From positions 62,001-126,000 of the forward strand of contig DATJSU010000037.1 in the NCBI GenBank assembly GCA_035503915.1: DNA of 64,000 bases, given 5' to 3'. This document shows positions 7,572 through 16,612 of this stretch, one piece after another; within the stretch, counting starts at the first letter, position 1, and each line of letters begins with the position of its first letter. Position numbers and translations under genes: made by a program. The stretch is from DATJMJ01 sp035503915 (GTDB lineage: Bacteria > Actinomycetota > Acidimicrobiia > Acidimicrobiales > Palsa-688). The notes under the pieces were generated by a model that did no database searches, was not told the DNA's origin, and worked only from the letters and a program-made list of their open reading frames with translations.

Positions 7572-7672
7572 GGCGACGAAAGCGGCCGGGCTCGTCCGCC
7601 CACCCAATAACGGTCACACCCGGGCAAGAAAATATCTCTGCTACGAGAGGCGAACCTCGGGAGATGGTCGAT

Positions 7673-8401
7673 ATGGCTTACAAGAGCGGACGGGTCTGCG
7701 CCGCATGCGGCCAGCTCGCGGTGCCGGGCGAATGGCTGGTTGCTGGAGCAGTCGAGGAGGGGTTGCCGACTGAGCCGCTCTGCCGCAATTCCTGGTGCTC
7801 GCAGCCAAACCGCCCGCTGAGCGCCGTTTATTGGACCGGGGTGTACGAAGGGAGCCTCCGGGCGGCGATTTTTGCTTACAAGTACAAGGGTGATCTTCGT
7901 TGGGCGAAGTCCTTTGCCCACATGCTCAGCGTTTTCCTCGCGCGCCGCGCCACCTGGTTCGAGCAATACGACGTGATCTGCCCAGTACCGTCTTTTCGAG
8001 GTCCTGGAGCGCGGCGCGATTTTGGTCACGTCGAGCTCTTCTGCGCCGAGCTTGGGTGGTTAGCGAGCGGGCAGTGGCCTGTCGAGCAGCTCGTGGGCAA
8101 GGTGGCTGAGACAGAGCCCATGAGCGCCAAACCGCATTTTGCACGCCGAAGGATCGGGCGGACAACCCTCTCCGGGGCCTTCCGGGTGCTTAACCCGAGC
8201 GAGGTCGAAGGGTGCAGGGTGCTCCTGGTCGATGACGTGTGCGCGTCGGGCGAGACGCTCCTGGCAGTGTCACGGGCACTCCGGGGAGCGGGAGCAGACG
8301 AGGTGGCCGCGCTCGTACTGGCGCGGGCGTCGTGGCACCAACCCCGAGAGCGCGACCAGGCCGGGGCTCTTGCCCCCATGGGGCTGGCCTCGGGCCCCTA
8401 A
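7673..8401 (+). CDS. ComF-like phosphoribosyltransferase
   Basis: 242 residues from the ATG at 7673, chosen because GGGAG lies 9 bases ahead. An N-terminal Cys motif (CAACGQ, then CRNSWC) may bind zinc. The C-terminal half has the type I phosphoribosyltransferase signature VLLVDDVCASGETLLAVSRAL, where the two Asp residues contact PRPP. This architecture is typical of ComF/GntX proteins, which take part in DNA uptake in some bacteria. No other competence gene is in the window, so the true substrate and role are unknown. Confidence 0.75.
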   Translation: MAYKSGRVCAACGQLAVPGEWLVAGAVEEGLPTEPLCRNSWCSQPNRPLSAVYWTGVYEGSLRAAIFAYKYKGDLRWAKSFAHMLSVFLARRATWFEQYDVICPVPSFRGPGARRDFGHVELFCAELGWLASGQWPVEQLVGKVAETEPMSAKPHFARRRIGRTTLSGAFRVLNPSEVEGCRVLLVDDVCASGETLLAVSRALRGAGADEVAALVLARASWHQPRERDQAGALAPMGLASGP

Positions 8402-8414
8402 TGTCTTTACCGCC

Positions 8415-8858
8415 ATGTCTGACGCGTCCGAAGAGCGCCTCGTCGAGCTCACCATCAGCGAGGTCCGGTCCGCGGTGCCTTTGCGACCGGGACAGGAGGC
8501 CGGCCTCGCCGTATTAGCCGAGGTGGAAGAGCCGTTCCGGTCGTTGCACATCTACATTGGCCAGGCGGAAGCTCGAGCTATCCAGTCCGGCAGGCGTGGC
8601 GAGCGGCCGCCCAGGCCGTCGACATGGGACCTGTTCTTGCAGGCACTCGAGATGTACGGGGTCCGTCTCAACAAAGCCGTGATAGATGGAGCGGAGGAAG
8701 CGAGACATTTCTTTGCGACCCTCGAGCTCGCACAGGGGGACCAGGTCCGGCCGCTGGCCTGCCGCCCCTCCGATGCGATCGCCCTTGTGGTCCGCGTCCC
8801 GGGCGCCACTCTGCATGCGACAGAACAGGTAATGGTCGAAGCTGGCAGGTTCCCCTGA
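8415..8858 (+). CDS. DUF151 / bifunctional nuclease-family protein
   Basis: 147-residue cytoplasmic protein. Recognisable landmarks of the family are LHIYIGQAEARAIQSG, RPSTWDLFLQALEMYGVRLNKAVI, FFATLEL and ACRPSDAIALVVR. Members have been described as DNase/RNase in plants, and the fold occurs in many actinobacteria, usually without known function. It starts 13 bases after the ComF-like gene and may be co-transcribed. The ATG at 8415 fits the usual N-terminus (LVELTISEVR). Confidence 0.82.
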   Translation: MSDASEERLVELTISEVRSAVPLRPGQEAGLAVLAEVEEPFRSLHIYIGQAEARAIQSGRRGERPPRPSTWDLFLQALEMYGVRLNKAVIDGAEEARHFFATLELAQGDQVRPLACRPSDAIALVVRVPGATLHATEQVMVEAGRFP

Positions 8859-8875
8859 GAGGGCGAGGCCCCCGG

Positions 8876-11554
8876 CTACCCGAGCTGCACCGCGACCGAC
8901 TCCTCGTCTGCCACCGATAGCACTAGCACGCCGATATTTTGTGCTGCCTTCAGGTCATCCTCGACTCTGCGCAGCGCCTCCAACTGGTCCTCTCGCCCGC
9001 TGTAGCGTACCTTTTCGACTGGCGCCCGCGGGCCCACTTTGGCCTCTGATTTTGCACGCCGGATAGCCGCCAGCACCTCGACCGCTGGTGAGTACACGTC
9101 AGTACCTGAGAGCACCTCGGGCGGCTCTGGCCAACGAGCGAGGTGGACAGAGCCTTCTTGCCACCAGGACCACACCTCCTCGGTGACGAACGGCATGAAC
9201 GGTGCGAAGAGCCGAAGGAGCACGGACAAACAGGTAGCGAGCGTCGCCCGGGCTGAGAGCGCCCGCTCGGGCCCCATCTCCCCGTAAGAGCGCGACTTGA
9301 CGAGCTCGAGGTAGTTGTCGCAGAAATCCCAGAACCATGCTTCCGTGCGCTCGAGTGCCCGTGCGTAGTCATAGTCCTCAAAGGCCCTCGTCACGACAGA
9401 GACCAAGCGCCCGAGACTGGCGAGCTCTGCCAGGTCGACTGGCTCGGCGACGCCACCTGCGGGCACGGTCGCTTGAACCGCCTGACCTGCCACAGCCACC
9501 CGGGCCGCCGCGAGGGCGGCCTCGCTCGCCGATGGCTCGGTCCCGTCTTCGCGGCTCCACAGACGGGAACTGAGGACGAACTTGGAGGCGTTCAAGATCT
9601 TTACGGCAAGTTTGCGGCCCACGGTCATTTGGTCGTCGACAAAAGCCGTATCGGCCCCTGGGCGCCCAGACGCTGCCCAGTACCTCACGCCATCGGAGCC
9701 GTGCTTTTCCAGCAGGTCGGCCGGTGTCACGACGTTGCCCACAGACTTGGACATTTTTTTGCGGTCTGGGTCGAGGATCCAGCCGGAAATTGCCGCATGC
9801 GCCCAGGGCAGCTTGTTGTGCTCGAGGTGCGAGCGGACGATAGTTGCAAAAAGCCACGTGCGGATTATGTCGTGCGCCTGAGGCCGCAGGTCCATAGGGA
9901 ACACATGGGAAAATCGGTCTCCCGCCGAGGGGTCTTCCCATCCTCCTGCTATTTGTGGGGACAGCGACGAGGTTGCCCACGTGTCCATGACATCGGTTTC
10001 CGCTATGAAACCGCCCGGTTTGCCGCGCTGGTCTGCCGAGTAACCAGAAGGGACACCTGTGGAAGGGTCGACAGGGAGCGCCGTTTCCTCGGGCAGCAGC
10101 GGAGAAACATAATCTGGCTCGCCACTCGCCTCCAAGGGGTACCAAACGGGGAAGGGGACACCAAGGAAGCGCTGCCTACTTATCAGCCAGTCGCTCGAGA
10201 GGCCGTTCACCCAGTCCTCGTAGCGTGCGCGCATGTAGTCCGGGTGCCAAGTCAGTTCGCGGCCGCGGGCGATGAGTGCTTCCCGATGAACAAGCGTGCG
10301 GATCCACCATTGCCGGCTCGTGACGATCTCCAAGGGCCTGTCACCCCGTTCATAAAACTTCACCGCGTGCCTGATGGGCTGAGGCTCACCTCGCATTTCG
10401 CCGGCGGCGCCTAGGAGCTCGACGGTACGTCTCTGCGCTGCTGCGACCGTCTTGCCCGCGAGCTCGGAAGCGTAAAGTGATGCGCCCTGTAGGCTCAGGC
10501 CTTCCGGCGGGGCTGCGAGGAAGTGGCCGTCGCGCCCGATAACCGCTCGCACGGGCAGGTCGAGCTCTCGCCACCAAGTTATGTCTGTGACGTCACCGAA
10601 GGTGCAGACCATGGCTGCCCCCGTCCCTTTGTCGGGCTGGGCGAGCGCGTGCGCGACGACAGGTACCCGGGCGCCAAATAGTGCGGTGGAGACTTGCGAA
10701 CCGACAATTCCTGAATAGCGCTTGTCGGTCGGGTGGACCACGACCGCGACGCAGGCAGGCAGTAGTTCCGGGCGGGTGGTGTCAATGAGGAGGTCTTCGC
10801 CGTTCCCGCGGTGGAAAATGAGAGTGTGGTACGCCCCAGGGCGGTCCTTGTCGACAAGTTCTGCTTGGGCAACGGCCGTTTGGAAGTCCACGTCCCACAG
10901 GGTCGGGGCCTCAGCGGAGTAGGCCTCGCCTCGCTCCACCAGCCGGAGGAACGCCCGCTGCGAAGCCCGGAGGGACCTTTGCCCGATGGTCCTGTAAAGT
11001 TGGCGCCAATCGACTGAGAGCCCCAGGTACCGCCAGAGTTCCTCAAAGGCTTCCTCGTCTTGGGACGTGAGGCGTTCGCAAAGCTCGACAAAATTGGGCC
11101 TGCTCACCGCGATGGGCCCGTGCCCCTTAGCCAGGCCGCCTTGGGCGGGAGGGACAAGGCCGGGAGCATAAGGCAGGGAGGGGTCGCAGCGGACCCCGTA
11201 GTAGTTCTGGACGCGCCTCTCGGTGGGCAGGCCGTTGTCGTCCCATCCCACGGGGTAAAACACCGAGTAGCCGCGCATGCGCTTGTAACGGGCGATCGTG
11301 TCGGTGTGCGTAAAGGAAAACACGTGCCCGACGTGGAGGCTGCCGCTCACGGTCGGCGGAGGGGTGTCGATCGCGTAGACGCGTTCGCGCGGGGTGCTTT
11401 CGTCGAAATGGTAGGTACCCTCTTCCCGCCAACGTTCCAGCCACTTGGCTTCCAAGCCGTCGAGCGCGGGCCGCGCCGGTGCCCCCGGCAAACCCGGGCC
11501 TGCATCCCCGGGCAGGGTGCCTGCGGCGGTCGTACTGAGCATCGTGTTGGACAT
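8876..11554 (-). CDS. valS: Valyl-tRNA synthetase
   Basis: Class I synthetase that charges tRNA-Val. The 892-residue product has the HIGH-type motif GSLHVGHVFSF (HVGH at about 74-77) and the valine-type GWDDNGLPTERRVQNYYG. It also has an editing domain and the KMSKS loop in DRKKMSKSVGN. The anticodon-binding domain follows, with ARWPEPP and a short C-terminal part. The GWDDNGLPTE form is the one common in actinobacteria and archaea. The gene is divergent from cysS, with only 21 bases between start codons. An ATG four codons further in (11542) is an alternative start. Confidence 0.95.
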   Translation of the reverse strand: MSNTMLSTTAAGTLPGDAGPGLPGAPARPALDGLEAKWLERWREEGTYHFDESTPRERVYAIDTPPPTVSGSLHVGHVFSFTHTDTIARYKRMRGYSVFYPVGWDDNGLPTERRVQNYYGVRCDPSLPYAPGLVPPAQGGLAKGHGPIAVSRPNFVELCERLTSQDEEAFEELWRYLGLSVDWRQLYRTIGQRSLRASQRAFLRLVERGEAYSAEAPTLWDVDFQTAVAQAELVDKDRPGAYHTLIFHRGNGEDLLIDTTRPELLPACVAVVVHPTDKRYSGIVGSQVSTALFGARVPVVAHALAQPDKGTGAAMVCTFGDVTDITWWRELDLPVRAVIGRDGHFLAAPPEGLSLQGASLYASELAGKTVAAAQRRTVELLGAAGEMRGEPQPIRHAVKFYERGDRPLEIVTSRQWWIRTLVHREALIARGRELTWHPDYMRARYEDWVNGLSSDWLISRQRFLGVPFPVWYPLEASGEPDYVSPLLPEETALPVDPSTGVPSGYSADQRGKPGGFIAETDVMDTWATSSLSPQIAGGWEDPSAGDRFSHVFPMDLRPQAHDIIRTWLFATIVRSHLEHNKLPWAHAAISGWILDPDRKKMSKSVGNVVTPADLLEKHGSDGVRYWAASGRPGADTAFVDDQMTVGRKLAVKILNASKFVLSSRLWSREDGTEPSASEAALAAARVAVAGQAVQATVPAGGVAEPVDLAELASLGRLVSVVTRAFEDYDYARALERTEAWFWDFCDNYLELVKSRSYGEMGPERALSARATLATCLSVLLRLFAPFMPFVTEEVWSWWQEGSVHLARWPEPPEVLSGTDVYSPAVEVLAAIRRAKSEAKVGPRAPVEKVRYSGREDQLEALRRVEDDLKAAQNIGVLVLSVADEESVAVQLG

Positions 11555-11575
11555 GTTCCCGCTACCGTACTTGCT

Positions 11576-12934
11576 GTGCTGGCGCTCTTGGACACGGCTA
11601 GGGGGCAGGTGGCCCCCCTGGAACCGCGCGACCGAGGCCGGCTTTCAATGTACGTCTGCGGCCCGACGGTGGCGGGCATGCCGCACTTAGGGCACGCTCG
11701 GTTCAGCCTGGTCTGGGACGCGCTCCGGCGGTACATGGCTTGGACCGGCCTCGAGGTCCGCTACGTCTCCAACGTCACTGACATCGAGGACAAGATCATC
11801 GCCCGGGCTACCGAGGAAGGCACGAGCGCCGAAGACGTCGCTGCTCGTTACGAGGAGCTCTGGTGGGCCACGATGGCGTCCCTCGGGGTCCTCCGCCCCG
11901 ACGAGGTCCCGCACGCAACCGCTTACGTGAAGGAAATGGTCGAGCTTGTTGCCGACCTGCTAGCCCGGGGGAACGCGTACGAAGGTGGCGACGGCATCTA
12001 TTTCTCCACCGAGTCCCTACCTGGGTACGGGCTGCTTGCCAGGCAGGACCTCGCGATGCTGCGTGCTGGCGCGCGCGTAGAGACCGGCGAAATACCGGCC
12101 AAGCGCTCGCCTCTCGATTTCGTCCTCTGGAAGTTCGCACCTCCAGGTGACCTAGCGGCACCCACCTGGCCCTCGCCTTGGGGGCCTGGGCGGCCCGGGT
12201 GGCACACCGAGTGCGTCGTGATGTCGCTCGACTTGCTGGGCGAGGGCTTCGACCTGCACCTTGGGGGGCTCGACCTGGCCTTCCCTCACCACGAGAACGA
12301 AAGGGCGCAGGCGGTCGCCGCCGGGAAGAGGTTTGCCCAGCACTGGGCACACAACGGGATGGTGCTCGACGAAGAGGGCGAGAAGATGAGCCGTTCTGTT
12401 GGCAACGTGATATCGCTGCCAGGGCTCCTCGAGCGCTACGAGGGCCGGGTGCTGCGCTCTCTCGTGCTCCTCACCCACTACAGGGCGCCCCTGAGCGTGA
12501 CCGGCCAGACCATCGACAACGCTCGCGGCGTGCTCAACCGCCTCGACAACTTCGCCCGCGAGGCGCGCGGCCTCCCTAGTGCGGCCCCGGACCAGAGCGT
12601 GCTCCAGCGAGTCCGCTGGCGCCTCGACGACGACTTCGACACGCCGGGGGCGCTCACAGCTACCCTGGGGGCGATCCGCGACGCCCGCGCGCACCCCGAG
12701 CGCGCCCCGGCGCTCGCGGCCGCAGTCCGGGAGTCGTGCCTGGCCCTCGGGCTGCCCCTGCCTTTCGAAGAGGAGGCTCTGGCGGCCAACGTCGCAGAAC
12801 TGGTTACCCAGCGCGATGCCGCCCGCAAGAGGGGCGACTATGCGGAGAGCGATTCCCTGCGGTCGAGGCTGCAAGAGATGGGCTATGTGGTCGAGGACAG
12901 CCCGTCCGGCACGACGGTCCGCCGCCAGACCTGA
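11576..12934 (+). CDS. cysS: Cysteinyl-tRNA synthetase
   Basis: Class I synthetase charging tRNA-Cys, 452 residues from a GTG at 11576. Visible motifs are the zinc cysteine in MYVCGPTVAG, HLGH (residues 37-40), TDIEDKIIARA, the zinc site WHTECVVMS and FPHHENERAQA, and the loop EKMSRSVGN. The MshC ligase normally reads MYVCGITPYDATHLGH, so this is the tRNA synthetase. No ribosome site precedes the GTG and the neighbouring valS start is 21 bases away. Leaderless translation is therefore likely, and the start is the least certain part of the call. Confidence 0.92.
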   Translation: MLALLDTARGQVAPLEPRDRGRLSMYVCGPTVAGMPHLGHARFSLVWDALRRYMAWTGLEVRYVSNVTDIEDKIIARATEEGTSAEDVAARYEELWWATMASLGVLRPDEVPHATAYVKEMVELVADLLARGNAYEGGDGIYFSTESLPGYGLLARQDLAMLRAGARVETGEIPAKRSPLDFVLWKFAPPGDLAAPTWPSPWGPGRPGWHTECVVMSLDLLGEGFDLHLGGLDLAFPHHENERAQAVAAGKRFAQHWAHNGMVLDEEGEKMSRSVGNVISLPGLLERYEGRVLRSLVLLTHYRAPLSVTGQTIDNARGVLNRLDNFAREARGLPSAAPDQSVLQRVRWRLDDDFDTPGALTATLGAIRDARAHPERAPALAAAVRESCLALGLPLPFEEEALAANVAELVTQRDAARKRGDYAESDSLRSRLQEMGYVVEDSPSGTTVRRQT

Positions 12935-13001
12935 GTACCGCGACCGGGACAACCCATCGGGGACCGTGCGCTGTGGTCCTTCCCTGGAACAGGGCAGCGT
13001 A

Positions 13002-13207
13002 CCGAAGCGAATTATCGTCTCACGCGTACGCGAAGCCCATGACAACGGGGCTTCGACGCCTGACGCCATCATCTCGGGGATCGAGCGCACTGGGCATTTG
13101 GTCACATCTGCTGTGGTCGTCCTCGTGCTCGCGTTCGTCGCGCTCGCTGCCGGGCCGGAAATACCCTGAAGATGTTCGCCACCGGCCTGGCGGCGGCCAA
13201 CCATGCG
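13002..13207 (+). pseudogene. Fragment of an MMPL/RND-family transporter, frameshifted
   Basis: In one frame, RIIVSRVREAHDNGAS and DAIISGIERTGHLVTSAVVV are recognisable from the last membrane domain of MMPL/RND exporters (the SRxREahd...RTGrvvTsA region). The frame stops at 13169. The next frame continues the same domain as LKMFATGLAAAN, so a frameshift lies near 13160. Homology then fades. The flanking 12935-13001 and 13208-13255 show nothing else. No start or full domain remains, so this is a decayed remnant filling the only gap of about 320 bases in this region. Confidence 0.6.
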
Positions 13208-13255
13208 CTCCGGGTCTCGGCGCAGCCGGGACGCTCAGCCTTGGTGAGCCCTCGC

Positions 13256-14149
13256 TTAGTGAGCTGGGGGGACGGGCGCCGCGGCAGAACCGTTGGTCGC
13301 AGCTGGCCCGACCATACCTGCCAAAAGGTTGGTGAGCTCGACGGGGACGACGAACTTCGTCGACGGTGAGGACCCTATTTGTTTCAACGTTTCCAGGTAC
13401 TGGAGCGTCATTGTGGTCTTGTCGACGTCTCCTGCCACCTCCAGGATCCGCCGTAGCGCAGCGGCAAAACCCTGGGCGCGCAGCTCGGCGCTCTGTCGGT
13501 CGCCTTCAGCCTCCAAGATCGCCGACTGCTTTTGGCCCTCCGCAACAGTTATCGATGCTGACTTCTGGCCTTCGGCTTCGATAACGGCCGCGCGCCGGGT
13601 GCGCTCGGCACCCATCTGGCGGGTCATGGCCTCGAGCACCGCGGGCGGAGGCTTGATCTCGCGCACCTCGACGTTTGAGACTTTGACCCCCCAGCGCTCG
13701 GTGACGTCGTCGAGCTTGATCCGCAAGACGCTGTTCATTTCTTCGCGCTTTGAGAGCACATCGTCGAGGGTCATGTCTCCGACCACAGATCGCAGGGTCG
13801 TTGAAGCGATGTTGATGGCAGCACCTTTGAAGTCCTGGACCGCGAGCACCGAGGCCAAGGGGTCGAGGACCTTGTAGAAAATTATGAAGTCGATGGCGAT
13901 GGCAGCGTTGTCCTGGCTTATCGCCGTCTGGTGGGGGATTTCCAGGTACTGTTCGCGGAGGTCGACCCAGCTGATCCGGTCTGTAACCGGGTTGATCAGG
14001 ATGAGGCCGGGCCCGCGTGCCCCCGAGGCTCGGCCCAAGCGGAACAGCACGACTCTTTGGTACTCCCGCACGATCTTGATTGCCATGGTCGCAGTCACGA
14101 GGCCGAGAACCACCACTACACCAACGATTGCCGCTACGAGAGCGATCAT
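13256..14149 (-). CDS. SPFH/Band 7 stomatin-like membrane protein
   Basis: 297 residues. One N-terminal membrane segment (about residues 2-25) is followed by the Band 7 domain: REYQRVVLFRLGRASGARGPGLILINP, then DAVVxF-like repeats and VEVREIKPP. A long alanine/glutamate-rich coiled coil (AEGQKSASITVAEGQKQSAILEAEGDRQSA) follows. These proteins form membrane-associated oligomers and organise microdomains. The start overlaps the stop of the NfeD-like gene (ATGA), the classic stomatin/NfeD partner pair. Confidence 0.92.
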   Translation of the reverse strand: MIALVAAIVGVVVVLGLVTATMAIKIVREYQRVVLFRLGRASGARGPGLILINPVTDRISWVDLREQYLEIPHQTAISQDNAAIAIDFIIFYKVLDPLASVLAVQDFKGAAINIASTTLRSVVGDMTLDDVLSKREEMNSVLRIKLDDVTERWGVKVSNVEVREIKPPPAVLEAMTRQMGAERTRRAAVIEAEGQKSASITVAEGQKQSAILEAEGDRQSAELRAQGFAAALRRILEVAGDVDKTTMTLQYLETLKQIGSSPSTKFVVPVELTNLLAGMVGPAATNGSAAAPVPPAH

Positions 14150-14793
14150 GGGCCCTCCGTTCCTTGATGGGCTTCTTCTTGACGGGCTTCCTGATGGCCC
14201 GGGCTCAGGGCGTCAGGCCCGGGGACGGTGCCTGCTTCTGACCAGACGAGCAAGCGCAAACCTTCGACCTTGACCACGTGCACGGGTGTCCCCGCAGGCA
14301 GCGGCCCGCTCATCGACTCAACTGACCAGGTCTCGTTATTGACCCGCGCGATCCCGCGTGGGTCGAGCAGGCTGAGCGCGGTACCAGTCGCACCGACGAG
14401 GGACGCCGCCGCTAAGCCATGTGGTGCCGCGCGACGATAGGCGAGCGCCGGGAGGACCAAGATCGCCGCCGCCACCGCAGCCGACATTGCAAGGGCCGCC
14501 AGCACCCAAGCGAGAGCGGACGCCCAATGGCCGGTAGAGGCAGTGACTGCCCAAATCCCGGCAAGCACCAAGACAGGCAGCGGCACGAACCAGCCGTGAC
14601 CACCGGCGTGGATCCCGAGGGTTATGACCCCCGCCACGGCAGCAACCAAGACGGCAGCGACGAACCAGGGCAGCGCGGCGCTAGCGAACACGGCGAGGAG
14701 TACCAACGCGCCGGCGACTGCCCCCAAGGCGCACAGGCCGACTGCTACCGACGCCCGTCTCACAAGCACGCGCTCAGCACCCACGGCTACCAT
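14146..14793 (-). CDS. NfeD-like membrane protein
   Basis: 215 residues with about five hydrophobic segments between residues 12 and 125. A short C-terminal OB-like domain follows (LVGATGTALSLLDPRGIARVNNETWSVES and VHVVKVEGLRLLVW), the hallmark of NfeD proteins. It lacks the ClpP-like protease domain of long NfeD forms. The ATG at 14793 is preferred over the adjacent one at 14796 because GGAGG lies 6 bases ahead. It is translationally coupled to the downstream Band 7 gene. Together they probably form a membrane complex. Confidence 0.85.
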   Translation of the reverse strand: MVAVGAERVLVRRASVAVGLCALGAVAGALVLLAVFASAALPWFVAAVLVAAVAGVITLGIHAGGHGWFVPLPVLVLAGIWAVTASTGHWASALAWVLAALAMSAAVAAAILVLPALAYRRAAPHGLAAASLVGATGTALSLLDPRGIARVNNETWSVESMSGPLPAGTPVHVVKVEGLRLLVWSEAGTVPGPDALSPGHQEARQEEAHQGTEGP

Positions 14794-14911
14794 CATGGTC
14801 CTCCACCGGCCGGAGTGGTAGCAGCCTAACGGCACTATTTTCGGCGGCCCTCTTGCGAGGGATAGTCTGCAAGCCCGCGAGCAGCTGCCAAGCAGCAAAA
14901 AGGAGCCAAAA

Positions 14912-15397
14912 ATGACGATTGCTGTGGGGGACCGCATGCCCGACGTCCAGCTGAAGATGGTCGGGCCGAACGGCACCGAGACTGTCAGCACGGCCGATGT
15001 GCTCGGCAAGGGGCGTACCGTGCTTTTCGGGGTGCCGGCAGCCTTCAGCCCGACCTGCTCGGACGTCCATTTGCCAGGCTTCGTCATGCGCGCCGACGAA
15101 ATACTCGCCCTCGGGGTCGACCGGATCTTCTGCGTTGCCGTCAACGACCCCTACGTGATGGCTGCCTGGGGCCGCTCTCAGGGTGTCGAGGACAAGGTCA
15201 CGATGCTCGCAGATGGCAACGGGGAACTGGCGAGGGCGATGGGGCTCGAGGTCGACTTGACCGGTGGCGGGCTCGGGATCCGCAACCGCCGGTACGCGGC
15301 GGTCATCGAGGACGGCGTCCTGACCGATCTGCTCCTCGAGGAGCGCACCGGGTTGGATGTCAGCTCGGCTGAGGGCGTTCTGGCGGCACTGGGCTAG
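14912..15397 (+). CDS. Peroxiredoxin, Prx5-like
   Basis: Thiol peroxidase of 161 residues. The peroxidatic cysteine lies in VPAAFSPTCSDVHLPGF, the Prx5/AhpE-type active site with the PxxxT/SxxC arrangement. The FCVAVNDPYVMAAWG segment is typical of the Prx5 group. A clear AAGGAG precedes the ATG. It is convergent with the glycosyltransferase gene, and the coding regions overlap by 38 bases at their 3' ends. Confidence 0.9.
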   Translation: MTIAVGDRMPDVQLKMVGPNGTETVSTADVLGKGRTVLFGVPAAFSPTCSDVHLPGFVMRADEILALGVDRIFCVAVNDPYVMAAWGRSQGVEDKVTMLADGNGELARAMGLEVDLTGGGLGIRNRRYAAVIEDGVLTDLLLEERTGLDVSSAEGVLAALG

Positions 15398-16499
15398 CGG
15401 CCGCCCGGGGTACCACCGCCACCCGCTCCAGGAGCCTCGCGAGCCGAGCCGGCAGGTCCTCCAGGTTGAGGTGGCGGCGGGCAACCGCCGCATTGTGCTC
15501 CAGTAACGAGGCGCGTGGGCGCTCGAGCCAGGCTGAGATTGTGGCAGGGGAGAGCGCGTCAAACCAGCGGAAGCCAAGGGAGCGGAGCTCGTCTGCAGCT
15601 TGGTACGGGCCGACCGCCACCGGGCGCATGTGGAGCGCCGCCTCGACAGGGGGGTTGCCGAAGCCCTCGAGAGTAGAAGGGAACGCGACCAGATCCGCGG
15701 CCGCGTACGCGTGCTCGATCCCCGTGGTCGCTGACATGAGACCTGGCAGCGGTCCCCAGCGAACTGGGACTGCTGCTCCAGCGAGCAGTTGCTCGACCAC
15801 GGGCCCGTAGCCCTCCTCGGCGTTGCCGACCAGCCAGTACGCCGCATCGAGGGCCTCCGCCAGCGCCAGCCCGGCCGGGACCCCCTTGCGGGCAATTGCT
15901 CGTGTGGGCTGGACGACCAGGCGTTGAGCTGGAGCGACCCCGAGCGCGTCCCGCGTCGCCGTTTTATCTCCCGGACTTGGGAACGGTCGGAACATATTGG
16001 GCACCACAACCGCGACGATCCCCCGTGCCGCCAGCTCGTCACGCGAGCGAATGGTAGGTACCACGTGGCACCAGGCCGGGTCGTCGGGAGGCGGGGGCGC
16101 CCCCACGAAGGCAGGCCGCTGCCAGGGGAGGTCGTGGTGGTGCATAAGAGCCGGCCTGCCTGCCAGCAACCGCGCGATGGCCGCCGATGCCGGCGGGTTG
16201 AGGGGCAAGGAGCACAGGTTCTCGACCACGGCGAGGTCTGCCTTCGCTAAGACCGAACGGAGGAGGTCTTCGTCGGGGGGCGGTGGCACCTTGCCGCTCA
16301 CGTAATTACCCACTCCCAGCCCGGGGTCGATCGTGTCGGCCGCTCCCTCGCCAGCAAGGGTGGTAACCGGGTAGCCGAGGGCCCGCAAGGCGCCTGCCCA
16401 TTTCGCCGCTTCCGTCGATACACCGTCTGCGCCACCCAAGCGATAGGAGATGACCACTATCCGTGCTGCTATTGGGCGACTAGGAGGCGGGGCGCTCAT
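15360..16499 (-). CDS. Glycosyltransferase, GT-B fold (family 4-like)
   Basis: 379 residues with the two-domain GT-B layout. The N-terminal domain begins ARIVVISYRLGGADGVSTEAAKWAGAL. The C-terminal nucleotide-sugar-binding domain contains PTRAIARKGVPAGLALAEAL and the signature AADLVAFPSTLEGFGNPPVEAAL, where the glutamate contacts the donor sugar. The acceptor is unknown, and no cell-envelope gene cluster surrounds it. The last 38 bases overlap the peroxiredoxin 3' end. Confidence 0.85.
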   Translation of the reverse strand: MSAPPPSRPIAARIVVISYRLGGADGVSTEAAKWAGALRALGYPVTTLAGEGAADTIDPGLGVGNYVSGKVPPPPDEDLLRSVLAKADLAVVENLCSLPLNPPASAAIARLLAGRPALMHHHDLPWQRPAFVGAPPPPDDPAWCHVVPTIRSRDELAARGIVAVVVPNMFRPFPSPGDKTATRDALGVAPAQRLVVQPTRAIARKGVPAGLALAEALDAAYWLVGNAEEGYGPVVEQLLAGAAVPVRWGPLPGLMSATTGIEHAYAAADLVAFPSTLEGFGNPPVEAALHMRPVAVGPYQAADELRSLGFRWFDALSPATISAWLERPRASLLEHNAAVARRHLNLEDLPARLARLLERVAVVPRAAASPVPPERPQPS

Positions 16500-16612
16500 G
16501 GGTTGGGTATCGTGCCATGACGACGGCCATCTATCTCCGTCGACGCCCAGCAGAGGTCAGCCGCTGCTCCGGGCACCTGTATAGGCACCGGCCCCATGGC
16601 CACGAGGTGTAA

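Noticed and set aside
11576..12934. Possible MshC (mycothiol ligase) instead of CysS
   Set aside because: Motifs MYVCGPTVAGMPHLGH and EKMSRS plus the C-terminal tRNA-binding part fit cysteinyl-tRNA synthetase; MshC carries MYVCGITPYDATHLGH.
12152..13204. Minus-strand open frame of 350 codons
   Set aside because: Antisense to cysS and the MMPL remnant; the remnant is recognisable only on the plus strand.
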